NCBI GenBank assembly: GCA_028023455.1
Contig: JAQFVV010000001.1
Coordinates: 18,587,713-18,651,712, forward strand
Direction: 5' to 3'
Length of the DNA stretch: 64,000 bases
From: Epiperipatus broadwayi
Taxonomy: Eukaryota; Onychophora; Udeonychophora; Euonychophora; Peripatidae
In this document: piece by piece, positions 24,092 through 33,262 of the stretch
Position numbering within the stretch: position 1 is the first letter of the stretch
Layout of the letters: each line of letters starts with the position of its first letter
The notes under the pieces: model-generated
Told to the model about the DNA's origin: nothing
Databases searched by the model: none
Seen by the model: the letters and a program-made list of their open reading frames with translations, nothing else
Program-made: the position numbers and the translations under genes

Positions 24092-24098
24092 TATATAA
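24092..24098 (+). promoter_or_regulatory. TATA box of the 5' LTR
   Basis: TATATAA lies after a pyrimidine-rich CTCTCCCACCTT stretch and before less A+T-biased sequence, so transcription would start near 24,120. It is conserved in the 3' LTR at 31351. Confidence 0.5.
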
Positions 24099-24849
24099 CG
24101 CTTTCAGCATTCTGAAATTTTCTCTCGAAAGCCATGTTCGATCGATCATTACTTGAGCTGGTTTATGCGCTCGTTATTAAATTATATATGGGTATTTTAG
24201 TAAATAAATTCATGATCAAAGTTCGATATAATTATGTATCTTCCAGCCACAAATGTAATAGGATTTGGCTTATCGAGATTTATAGACATAACGTAGTGAT
24301 TAATTATGTATCAATTGTAAACAATTCCTAGGATGGGCACATGTTAAACTCATCTATGAAATTTAATGATTACTTATGTAAAGTGATTTTGAATTATCAA
24401 ATGTTTGTACATTCGACGCTGAAATGTGTAAAACTGATCAATTTCATGCCAATTGTAAATAAATATATAATTAATTTAATGTATTTCGTTCTCTGTTTCG
24501 TTATTGATCTAATTCAATCCAATTCTAATTACTATTTATAGTCTATATATGTGAAAACTATGCATTAGGTTAAATTAAATTTAGTGATATTTTAGTCAAT
24601 TAAGAACCTTTCTTTTATTCATCAGAGTCTTATTGCTTCTCCGTGACCTATGTCGGCCGTGTGGAAAGAGGTATACTACGTGTAATTTCAAGGTGGTCAT
24701 TCATAGGGTCTTGAGTCTTGGAATCCTGGCTTACGAGTTGAAGTGCGGTCGGACTCGGGATGTTACAGTCCTAGTCTGGTCAGCTTCGGTCTCTTTTGCT
24801 TGGATTCTGAATTCTGTTACGCGAATGTACAAACTTGACTGTTACATAG

Positions 24850-25330
24850 TATTTTTTTTTTCACCGGGTTTGGACGCCCAAATCGTGGGGCTTGTAACTT
24901 ATTTCCACCCCTGAAGAGATTATGGAGTATATATATAATTCTTTTGGTCAAAATTAACGATTTTGAGTCAATTTTTTTAAATAATGTATATATGTAAGAT
25001 TTTTTTTTTCACCGGGTTTGGACGCCCATCGTGTGACTATTCGATATTCCCACACCGTGCAATACCCTGTAGAGCGTTTAATATGTACATATAATGTTTT
25101 TTTGCCTTCCATTTTAAATAATAATGAATAATATATATGTAGTATTTTTTCCCCGGGTTTGTACACTCAAAAATCATGGGGCATGTAACTTATTTCCACC
25201 CCTGAGGAGATTGAGTATAGAGATAAAATTCTTTTGTTTAAAATTAATGATTTTGAATTAATTTTTTGTTCGTTTTCCAAAATAATGTATATGTATAGAT
25301 TTTTTTTCCTGAGTTTGAACGTCAATTAAT
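24850..25330 (+). repeat. Leader repeats of about 148 bp, 3.5 copies, tRNA-Lys-like
   Basis: Four starts (about 24855, 24998, 25148 and 25298) share poly-T, then ACCGGGTTTGGACGCCC or a variant. The first and third continue into GGGGC(A/T)TGTAACTTATTTCC. The GGACGCCCAAATCGTGGGGC part resembles the tRNA-Lys primer-binding sequence with three inserted bases. The array lies right after the 5' LTR, where a primer-binding site is expected. Confidence 0.6.
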
Positions 25331-25447
25331 TCCATACTCTGAATAGATTATTATTTTATTATATAAAAATTATTTATATAGATGCATAGTAGAATTTTTA
25401 AGGGGATTTCTAATATATGTTGTGTAAACTTTCTTGCTCACTGTGAC

Positions 25448-25463
25448 TGGCGCCCGAGGATGA
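25448..25463 (+). promoter_or_regulatory. Candidate primer-binding site
   Basis: TGGCGCCCGAGGATGA begins with the 10 bases that start lysine-tRNA primer sites of retroviruses. It lies 600 bp past the LTR end, however, and such sites normally abut the LTR. Either the leader repeats expanded between them or the resemblance is chance. Confidence 0.3.
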
Positions 25464-25971
25464 TTTGAATAAATGTCAAATCGTTCTCACATAAATTTTG
25501 TCATCAGGAGTAAAGAGAGAAAAAGGGGGTCTATTATTTGTTTTATGTTTTATGAATTGGATTGAACGAGAAAGAGAAGGAAATAAATGTAAGGTCAAAT
25601 CAAATCTTAAAGGTTCGAAACTAGCACAGACGTGTAAATTAAATTATAACCATGAACCGTGGAAAATTTAAAAAAGAAAAACAGCTGCAAGAGGCCAAGG
25701 GTGAGTTGCATTTTATAATTTTTGTTGTTATATATATTAAATTTATTTCACTGTTAGTTAAATGTTGGGTGGGCATCAAGCGAATGTATAGCGAGAAGTT
25801 AGGTGTATTAATAGAGTTAGGCATAGGTGTTGAGATGAGTAGGAGACAGATCGTTTTCTTTGTGGAGTGCAGCAATTAGCCGAGTTAGTAAAGCAAACAA
25901 AAACCAAGAAACTTTAGTAAAAACAAATTGAGCCATTAAAAAGAGAAAAAAATTTTTGTTAGTATATTAAA

Positions 25972-27663
25972 ATGGATAATAGTATGGAAGAAGAAAGGGA
26001 AGTAGTGAGCGAAGGGGAAGAAGGGAAAACAGGAAAAGAAGGAATGTGTAGGGGTATTATATTAAGATCGGGAAAAGAAATTATGGAAGAGAGTAGCAGC
26101 ACAGAGGGAGACAAGGAAGGGGAAGCGAGTACGAGCCAGATTAGGGAAAAGGCATCGATATATCAAAGCGTGGCCATGTCAGAAAAGTCAGACACCACGG
26201 GATCTGAACAGAGACCTATAGAAGAAATTAAGAAAGAATGCTGGAATATGAACTCAATGATGGAGTCACTATTAAAGCAAATTAGACAGGATGCAGAAGA
26301 GAGAGATTATAGAAATAATCTAAAAATGGAACAACATTTTGAAGCTTTGGGCAGGCGATGTGAGGAAGGAACAGCACAGATTAGGAAAGACTTCAAAGAA
26401 ATGCTGTGTAAAGGCCTGCAGGAAGTATCCTTTAGCTGCCAACAGAATTGTGAAAAAATACAGCTTGAATTCACAGAAATGCTGGATACAACCAGGACAG
26501 AAAATAAAAATGAAATGGTGAAAATCCAAGAGGAAATCAAGGCCATGGGGGAGCAGGTTGAGCATCAAGAAAGGGATATAGGGGAGAAATTCAATAAAAT
26601 GGAGACAGATCTTAGCAGGAAGTTTCAGGAGTATGAAGACACACATAGTGAGATCCGGGACGAAATATATGATTTAAAAGAAGGCCTGGCTCATAGAAGT
26701 CAAGTAGCAGCCGAGGAAGAGAACCGTATAGCAGAATCTATTCAAGAATTAAGAAAAGACCTCGCTGAAATGAAGGGAGCAAAGAAAGAAAGCATAGAAA
26801 ACAGTTTAGCCATTAGTCATTTAGCCGAGAACCCGTGCAAAAGAAAACTATCAGTGGGGGACTGTAAAGATATTCTTAGAGAGGAGGAAAGAAATGTCAA
26901 TGCAGAAAGGGTCATAAACAAAGGAAATGAGCAGATAGCCACCCCAGATAGCAGTGAGTTAGATGCAGAGACACTTGGACTGGGCATTCCATCAATAGGT
27001 AGCCACATAAGTTTAGCAAAATTTATTCAAGTAAAATCTTTCAAAGGAGAAGTGGGAGAAAACCCAAAGGCCCATTTAGAAAGTTTAAGGGAACTTTTCA
27101 GGTTTCAGAAAATCCCAGTGGCTGATCAGATAGCTTTATCTATACACTATTTATATGGGTACGCCAAATCATGGTGGGACTGTTGTAATGAGAAGCCGCA
27201 AAATTTTGAGCAATATACGGATGCCATGCACAAAACGTTTTGGAGTGAGGAGCGCCAGGAGGGTATCTACCATAGTATACTCAGGGAAACCTATGGATCG
27301 ATAGTAAAGGAGACCCATACTCAATTTTTTCTGAGGCAGATAGCTTCCCTCCGATCCTTGATGGCCTTCCCATTCACCGAGACACAGATGATCAGAATTA
27401 TCCAGCAAAACATGCCTAATCGAATACAACAACTAATGATGGGTTGTCGGAGTAGGACAATAGAAGACATGGTAGGGTTTCTAACAATGATTGATTTCAC
27501 ACCAGGACCTAAAGAACCACCGGAGAAGATGCGGCGAATCGATCCTCCAAGATGTCAAACGATGATGACTAGTAGGTCGCCTAGATGGGAATCCCGAAAT
27601 CAAACGAGAGTAAAAGAACCCTATAGACCCCAGACATCGTTAAACCACAGGGGACCCCGTTAG
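25972..27663 (+). CDS. Gag polyprotein of the LTR retrotransposon
   Basis: The protein has 563 residues and would form the particle that packages element RNA. The acidic N-terminus (1-80) is followed by a long Glu/Lys/Gln-rich region (about 84-273) that reads as coiled coil and would drive assembly. A Ty3/Gypsy-type gag domain follows from about 344 to 507: AKFIQVKSFKGE, then the conserved tryptophans in SWWDCC near 400, F-rich spacing, and TIEDMVGFLTMID. The C-terminal 55 residues are Pro/Arg-rich and basic, and could bind nucleic acid; no CCHC zinc knuckle is present. The start is the first ATG after the leader, just downstream of stops. Its last codons overlap the protease frame. The frame is fully open. 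A decayed relative lies at 12785. Confidence 0.85.
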   Translation: MDNSMEEEREVVSEGEEGKTGKEGMCRGIILRSGKEIMEESSSTEGDKEGEASTSQIREKASIYQSVAMSEKSDTTGSEQRPIEEIKKECWNMNSMMESLLKQIRQDAEERDYRNNLKMEQHFEALGRRCEEGTAQIRKDFKEMLCKGLQEVSFSCQQNCEKIQLEFTEMLDTTRTENKNEMVKIQEEIKAMGEQVEHQERDIGEKFNKMETDLSRKFQEYEDTHSEIRDEIYDLKEGLAHRSQVAAEEENRIAESIQELRKDLAEMKGAKKESIENSLAISHLAENPCKRKLSVGDCKDILREEERNVNAERVINKGNEQIATPDSSELDAETLGLGIPSIGSHISLAKFIQVKSFKGEVGENPKAHLESLRELFRFQKIPVADQIALSIHYLYGYAKSWWDCCNEKPQNFEQYTDAMHKTFWSEERQEGIYHSILRETYGSIVKETHTQFFLRQIASLRSLMAFPFTETQMIRIIQQNMPNRIQQLMMGCRSRTIEDMVGFLTMIDFTPGPKEPPEKMRRIDPPRCQTMMTSRSPRWESRNQTRVKEPYRPQTSLNHRGPR

Positions 27664-28616
27664 TCAGTTCCTCCTACCGGAGTCCAGTGGATAAAGAAGG
27701 GAACATAGCGATGGCGGATTCCATCATATCTGTAATCATTGATTTAGATGAAACCCGGCCAGAAGTTCCACTTAAACCATGTCCTATACTGCAAGTAAGA
27801 GCTGGCGAAATAAAAGTATGTGCATTGTTGGATACAGGTAGCCAAGTGTCGTTCGTGTCAAAAGAATGGCTGACCGAGGTGCAAAAACAGATGCCTGATA
27901 TACCGACGTTGCCGATGAAAGCATTGGCCATAATCCTAGCAGACGGTCGAAAGACCAAGACCGAAAGACAGCAAGTATGGTTGGAGTTGGAGTGGGGTCA
28001 AACTACTCTAGGCCACACATTTTTAGTCATGGCTAAGTTAATATATAGTTTGGTAGTAGGGAGTGATTTTTTGAATCAGCACAGATGTCGGATTGATTTG
28101 GGAAATAATAGGTTTTTTATATACCAAGAGCAAATTGCGTTGGAAGAGGACTTGCAGGGAATACAGAAGAAGGACCAGGAATGGGGAGAATCACTTGCTA
28201 TTTCGAAGGAGACTAGCAAAAATGAAAAAAATGTCAAATTTACACAGGAAGTGGTGGAGGAGAGTGATAAGAATAAGAAGGAACCTCCAGACGTTTCGCA
28301 CGCTGAGATCCAAGTGGAGAACGCTACAATGGAATTGGGACCAGAAATAAGAGAATTTTATGCCATGCACAATGACCCAGATGGTCGAGATTCTAAGTTA
28401 AAGGAAAATGAGGTCGAACTAAGCCATGAAATACCTTACGAAGGAAGTGAGTTTGCACGGAGTCTAGAAATGCACCCAGCACAACCGACTCTGAGATGGG
28501 AAGATGAGTATGAGGGATATGGATGGACATCAGATGAAGAGGATGACATTATATTCGGGTGCTGTTTTATGTCAGATAAAGAAGAGTTAATTAATGTACC
28601 ACCATATCCCATTTAA
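27627..28616 (+). CDS. Retropepsin-like aspartic protease (pro), with acidic tail
   Basis: The frame is open from 27627, in the -1 frame relative to gag and overlapping it by about 36 nt. A Gag-Pro fusion by -1 frameshifting is therefore the likely route; otherwise the first ATG is at 27711. Counting from that ATG, the catalytic motif LLDTGSQVSFVS is at about residue 41, the flap-like IILADGRK at about 74, and the C-terminal VVGSDFL of the fold at about 115, which is normal spacing for a Ty3/Gypsy protease. The remaining 170 residues are acidic (Glu/Asp-rich) with no reverse transcriptase, RNase H or integrase motif, and the frame ends at a stop. The tail is not recognised. The enzyme would mature Gag. 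Confidence 0.8.
   Translation, partial: TPDIVKPQGTPLVSSSYRSPVDKEGNIAMADSIISVIIDLDETRPEVPLKPCPILQVRAGEIKVCALLDTGSQVSFVSKEWLTEVQKQMPDIPTLPMKALAIILADGRKTKTERQQVWLELEWGQTTLGHTFLVMAKLIYSLVVGSDFLNQHRCRIDLGNNRFFIYQEQIALEEDLQGIQKKDQEWGESLAISKETSKNEKNVKFTQEVVEESDKNKKEPPDVSHAEIQVENATMELGPEIREFYAMHNDPDGRDSKLKENEVELSHEIPYEGSEFARSLEMHPAQPTLRWEDEYEGYGWTSDEEDDIIFGCCFMSDKEELINVPPYPI
27639..27645 (+). promoter_or_regulatory. Candidate -1 ribosomal frameshift site (G TTA AAC)
   Basis: The heptamer is in the correct register for gag (TTA AAC are zero-frame codons), lies 15 bases before the gag stop and falls inside the gag/protease overlap. The same heptamer serves as a slippery site in arteriviruses. A small hairpin (CTCC-TACC-GGAG) follows about 27 bases later, rather far for an ideal stimulator. 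Confidence 0.45.
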
Positions 28617-29049
28617 ATAAAATATATATATTTTGTTGTTACGATTACCCTTCCTTATCATTATATAGTTTATAAATTATTATTATTATATATATATAAA
28701 AAAAAACTAACATCCCCTTTGCATATTAAGTGACGTATATCCAGTAGGATATAAAAGTTTGTTTAATGTAAATATTTGACAATATTCTATTTTGTGTGGT
28801 TTGCTTTTAGACTTTTAAGTTAGTCGTATTTTTTTTTTTGTAATAATTGATTGTCTAATATGTATGAAATTCCTCGGTATAGAATGTAGCAGGCAATTGG
28901 GTTTATATGTTTTCATCTCTATGTGGTAGCTTAATTGATTTAATATTATGAGTAAAAAAAAAAAAAAGCTTATCAAATTATTTAATAGCCAACTGTAAGT
29001 AAATTCCTTTTTTTTTTTTGTTATTTTTTTTGTCCCAAGTATTCGGATA
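28617..29049 (+). other. Non-coding 3' interior, no pol
   Basis: A+T-rich with poly-A and poly-T runs. A purine tract (GAGT followed by a long A run and G, 28951-28968) could be a polypurine tract but lies 80 bp before the 3' LTR instead of against it. No coding motif is present, which confirms the missing pol. Confidence 0.6.
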
Positions 29050-32000
29050 TGAAACGATAACTTTCCAAGCCCCTATCGTTTCACCATCAAACCTAATGAC
29101 ACTCTCATCTGTGCTAAGTTCGAACCTATTTAAATGTTAATAAATTTAAAATTAGTTCATGTCTGTCTAAACAGCATTATATATTTACGTGCGAACCAAC
29201 GCTATAATTAGATAGGATTAGTAAAATTATAGCGTACTAAAGTTATTTAATATTTCTAAAAATGGTTATTATATTATTTAAGTTAAGAGTAAATTATTAA
29301 TTTTGTTGTTTAATATTGTAATTTCGTATGTGGATATATAATCTGTGCTATATAGAAGAAAGACATGATTTAAAATATGTAAAAGCCATTATCTAAAAAT
29401 AATATTGAATATGTTTAAAAATTGTTAAAAGATTTCTTGTTTTAAATATATTTCAGGGAAAAGTTTCTCGAAAATATATTTAAAAGCTATATCAAAATAT
29501 ATTTGTAAATTATTTTTAATAAATATGTTAAAAATGTTTTCGTTTTAAAAAAATGTTAAAAGGTTGTTTTTAAATAGAAAGAGTTTCTATTATATGTAAG
29601 ATTAAAAATAAAAGCTGGTCAAGTAATTAAAAGATTTTTGGTTGTAAACAAGTGTCATTAACGACCACACCTGGAATTCGTAAAAAGTAAAACTAGTTCA
29701 AAATTTACTAATTAAAATCTCCTTAGATAAGATTTAAGTTATTTTAAAATCTAAATTGGACAATTGTTTGCAACGAAAAATCTTAATTATAATAATAGCT
29801 TATGGAATGTTTCTAACATAAGTTATCTAAGATCTGGATTATAAATTGAAAAATATTTAATTAAATTCCTGAGTTTAGTGAGTCTTGAGGCGGGAGATTC
29901 CGATAAGGAAAACAGATAAATACTCTGTATTTTTAACGAGAGAGCCATATTGTTAGAGAGAGAGAGCCATATTGTTAGAGATAGACAGCCATATTGTTAG
30001 TGAGAATTGCAGCCAGTCTTCACAATTGTTAATGTTTAACATGTCCGGCTAAAAGCGGGCATCTTGTTGCTGTTACTCCGCGGGAGAACGGGGTTTCTCT
30101 CGTCGAAATGCCTAAACCACCATCATGCCGATAGAAGAGACGAGCCTAACATAATGGGAAAGATGATGCCGCCCAGTCAAACTAAACCAAACCAACAGCC
30201 AAGAACTTGCAGATAAATCATACCGGTACCGTTTTATTTTTCAAACTGCAGAGCTCTGTGTAATTCTGTGTAATTCTCTTATGTAAATAATATCTATATA
30301 AGTTAGCTAACTTTCTTTTTAAAATAATGATAAAGCTAAAATGTAATCAAAACTTAAAATCCATTTAATATTTTAAATATGTCACTTGCTATCAAAATTT
30401 AATGTGTTAAAGTTTAAATAATCTGACTTATTTATATTTTCCTTTCATTTAAAGTACATTATAAGCGTCTAATTTAAAGTTATATCACTGCGGTTGTGTC
30501 TATATTTCTTTGCTTATTTTATTTTAAATGCTTATTATATTTCATATGCCAATATTTCGAAACAGTGAGCACTTAATTTCATGTATATTTTAAGAAGATA
30601 TTATTTGAAAATCTTCGCGTAATTTATTTATAGCATCAACTTTCTGCGCTGTTTCGAAATCCTATTTTTTTTTATTATTTAAATGATTTAATATGCGAAA
30701 TGTGGCTCTTTTGATCAACCAGTTAAAAACTTAACCTTATAGTTTTATTTAGAATTAAATTTAGCCTTGATCATATTTATAAGTATATTTGACATTTAAA
30801 TTCTTAAGTCCATAGAAATATACTTTCCCTCCTTAAATATTTATTATCTATAAGTAACTTAATAGATCGAACATGTCAAAGTACAGATGTAGTAATATCC
30901 CCTTTAGTAGCATAGACATTTATTATCAGGCTACACAAGAGTTGGTCCCAATTTGATAGAGCTAATATGCTATTAACTCGTATTTCATAGTATGAAATAT
31001 ACTATTCTTTGCTTGGCGGATGTGATATTATTTTATAAAAATATTCTCGTTTTGCTGCTATACGTAATATACGTATCTTAAGATGGAGCCACGGCATTGC
31101 CAGCACATCTTCTCTTATAGGGTAGAGCAGTAGCGAAGCCTGAGCCAAGGCCAGGTTAGCACGTAAGACCCCCGCCATTCCTGAACACAATGTTCCTTTT
31201 CACGCAGCATTGCGATCGGTTACAGGGTACCGGCGTTTGTCGCAAGAACCCTGAAGTTATTTCATCCATCCGCAGAGCGACTTTTCCTATTATTGTTTAC
31301 CTGTGCCATAGCGCATTGGTAAAATCTTATGCAGCCAACTCTCCCACCTTTATATAACGCTTTCAGCATTCTGAAATTTTCTCTCGAAAGCCATGTTCGA
31401 TCGATCATTACTTGAGCTGGTTTATGCGCTCGTTATTAAATTATATATGGGTATTTTAGTAAATAAATTCATGATCAAAGTTCGATATAATTATGTATCT
31501 TCCAGCCACAAATGTAATAGGATTTGGCTTATCGAGATTTATAGACATAACATAGTGATTAATTATGTATCAATTGTAAACAATTCCTAGGATGGGCACA
31601 TGTTAAACTCATCTATGAAATTTAATGATTACTTATGTAAAGTGATTTTGAATTATCAAATGTTTGTACATTCGACGCTGAAATGTGTAAAACTGATCAA
31701 TTTCATGCCAATTGTAAATAAATATATAATTAATTTAATGTATTTCGTTCTCTGTTTCGTTATTGATCTAATTCAATCCAATTCTAATTACTATTTATAG
31801 TCTATATATGTGAAAACTATGCATTAGGTTAAATTAAATTTAGTGATATTTTAGTCAATTAAGAACCTTTCTTTTATTCATCAGAGTCTTATTGCTTCTC
31901 TGTGACCTATGTCGGCCGTGTGGAAAGAGGTATACTACGTGTAATTTCAAGGTGGTCATTCGTAGGGTCTTGAGTCTTGGAATCCTGGCTTACGAGTTGA

Positions 32001-32105
32001 AGTGCGGTCGGACTCGGGATGTTACAGTCCTAGTCTGGTCAGCTTCGGTCTCTTTTGCTTGGATTCTGAATTCTGTTACGCGAATGTACAAACTTGACTG
32101 TTACA
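29050..32105 (+). repeat. 3' LTR (3,056 bp)
   Basis: Partner of the 5' LTR, with TG..CA ends and directly followed by (AT)n. It lacks the 25-bp duplication and the adapter-like insertion seen in the 5' copy. At 8 of 11 differing positions one copy has CpG where the other has TpG or CpA. A TATA box at 31351 would drive transcription into the adjoining PLE dimer. Confidence 0.85.
31351..31357 (+). promoter_or_regulatory. TATA box of the 3' LTR
   Basis: Same TATATAA and context as in the 5' LTR. Transcripts starting here would read out of the element to the right. Confidence 0.45.
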
Positions 32106-32228
32106 ATATATATATATATATATAACCAAAACTGTCTAACACTATACTAGCAAAAATAAAAATGCAAAACCATAAAACAATACAATGCTAGATTAAATCC
32201 AAAATTTTACCAAAATCCTTACACAACC

Positions 32229-32525
32229 ATGGTTTCATCTACTACAAATAGACTTTCTCAAGTGAAAATCAAATTAAAGGAAATAACATATATATACAAA
32301 CAAACAAACCTTCCCATAATTCATTTCAAACTCCACCTTCCTTTAATATCAAAAGAAGTCTTCATTAGATTGATAGCCTCAGAATCAAGAAGTTTTATCA
32401 TCAAAGTCTCCTTTATTCTTCTTTTTAACTCATTCTTTTCATAAAAAATAACCGAAACATTGTTAAACAATATTCTATGACCTGTATTCAATTCATGAAT
32501 ATATAAAGCTAAATTAAGATGCCTA
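32229..32525 (-). pseudogene. PLE endonuclease C-terminus, inverted arm
   Basis: The minus-strand copy of the last roughly 100 codons of the PLE protein mirrors the plus-strand arm (ALYIHELNTGHRI and ELKRRIKK regions), with a few differences. It is a fragment only, made during or after insertion. Confidence 0.7.
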
Positions 32526-33163
32526 TGTATAACTCTACTTATATAAACCTTAATCCTTTCATTAAGGCTAAACTTACTCTGGCCTATGTTTATAGTCGTG
32601 ATTTTGATGTTAAGAATTTTATTAGTAAGGATAATAAGTATATGTCTTTACAATTTAAGGCCTCAATATATAATTTGGTTTATAAGAATAGTCATTTGTT
32701 AGGTGGAATGAAGGTTGCATGGAAGAATAGTTCTGATTTGAATTTGTTACTTAATGGTTCAAAACAGTCTATTGATAGTAGGTCTATTCCTGGTATTTTT
32801 TATAAGATTCCATGTTGTTGTGGTAAGTTTAATGTAGACCAGAGTAAGTTTAGCCTTAATGAAAAGATTACGGTTCATATAAGTAGAGTTAAACATAGGT
32901 ATCTTAACTCAGCTTTATATATTCATGAATTGAATACAGGTCATAGAATATTGTTTAACAATGCTTTGGTTATTTTTTGTGAAAAGAATGAGTTAAAAAG
33001 AAGAATAAAGAAGACTTTGATGATAAAACTTCTTGATTCTGAGGCTATTAATCTTATGAAGACCTCTTTTGATATTAAGGAAAGGTGGGGTTTGAAATTA
33101 ATTATGGGAAGGTTTGTTTGTTTGTATATATGTGTTATTTCCTTTAGTTTGATTTTCACTTGA
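32519..33163 (+). pseudogene. PLE GIY-YIG endonuclease fragment
   Basis: The 214-codon frame covers the end of a PLE protein. GIFYKIPCCCGKF matches the GIY side, with Cys residues of the zinc site. The YIG side is lost (NVDQ in its place). Then come VH.S.VKH, NSALYIHELNTGHRI and the glutamate helix in NELKRRIKK, followed by the usual C-terminal stretch SEAINLMKTSFD. The N-terminal half is unlike RT and probably frameshifted. The endonuclease would nick target DNA; without YIG it is probably dead. The first ATG is not meaningful. Confidence 0.7.
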
Positions 33164-33262
33164 GAATGTTTATTTGTAGTAGATGAAACCGTTGTGTAAG
33201 GATTTTGGTAAAATTTTGGATTTAATCTAGTATTGTATTGTTTTATGGTTTTGCATATATAT

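Larger units (their letters stand above)
21756..24846 (+). repeat. 5' LTR (3,091 bp)
   Basis: It matches 29050-32105 throughout. U3 runs to a TATA box at 24092, so U5/R would be about 730 bp. Differences from the 3' copy: 11 substitutions, all transitions and 8 at CpG; a 25-bp tandem duplication (22297-22346); a 5-bp insertion near 22951; and an indel around 22064-22082 that contains an adapter-like 14-mer. A 9-bp inverted repeat (GAAACGATA / TATCGTTTC) sits at the very 5' end. A GC-richer, CpG-bearing stretch at 23,820-24,060 precedes the TATA box. Small open frames inside (24134, 24341, 24633) recur in the other LTR but have no recognisable motif. Confidence 0.85.
21756..32105 (+). mobile_element. 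LTR retrotransposon with 3-kb LTRs, gag and protease only
   Basis: Two near-identical terminal repeats (3,091 and 3,056 bp, about 99.6% identical outside indels) flank a 4.2-kb interior. The repeats begin TGAAAC and end GTTACA, a canonical TG..CA with a short inverted repeat. The element is bounded on both sides by (AT)n, so a 4- or 6-bp target duplication is possible but not provable. The interior carries gag and a retropepsin in the -1 frame and then only 433 bp of A+T-rich non-coding DNA: reverse transcriptase, RNase H and integrase are absent. It therefore depends on enzymes from elsewhere. Few LTR differences indicate a recent insertion. A head-to-head PLE dimer adjoins the right end. 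Confidence 0.85.
32106..33262. mobile_element. Head-to-head PLE dimer adjoining the LTR element
   Basis: A left arm on the minus strand (about 32126-32527) and a right arm on the plus strand (about 32893-33262) are copies of the same PLE 3' end, with 3' ends pointing outward and unique coding sequence in between. Shared blocks include CATGAATTGAATACAGGTCA and the terminal TATGGTTTTGCAT. Both ends run into (TA)n. Partial inverted copies are typical of Penelope-type insertions. Confidence 0.8.

Noticed and set aside
24134-24914. Short open frames in the 5' LTR, repeated in the 3' LTR
   Set aside because: Duplication only reflects LTR identity. They lie in R/U5, have no motifs, and small shifts separate them.
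26307-27432. Minus-strand open frames inside gag, and minus-strand frame 27674-27958 inside pro
   Set aside because: Shadows of the real genes on the opposite strand, with no motif.
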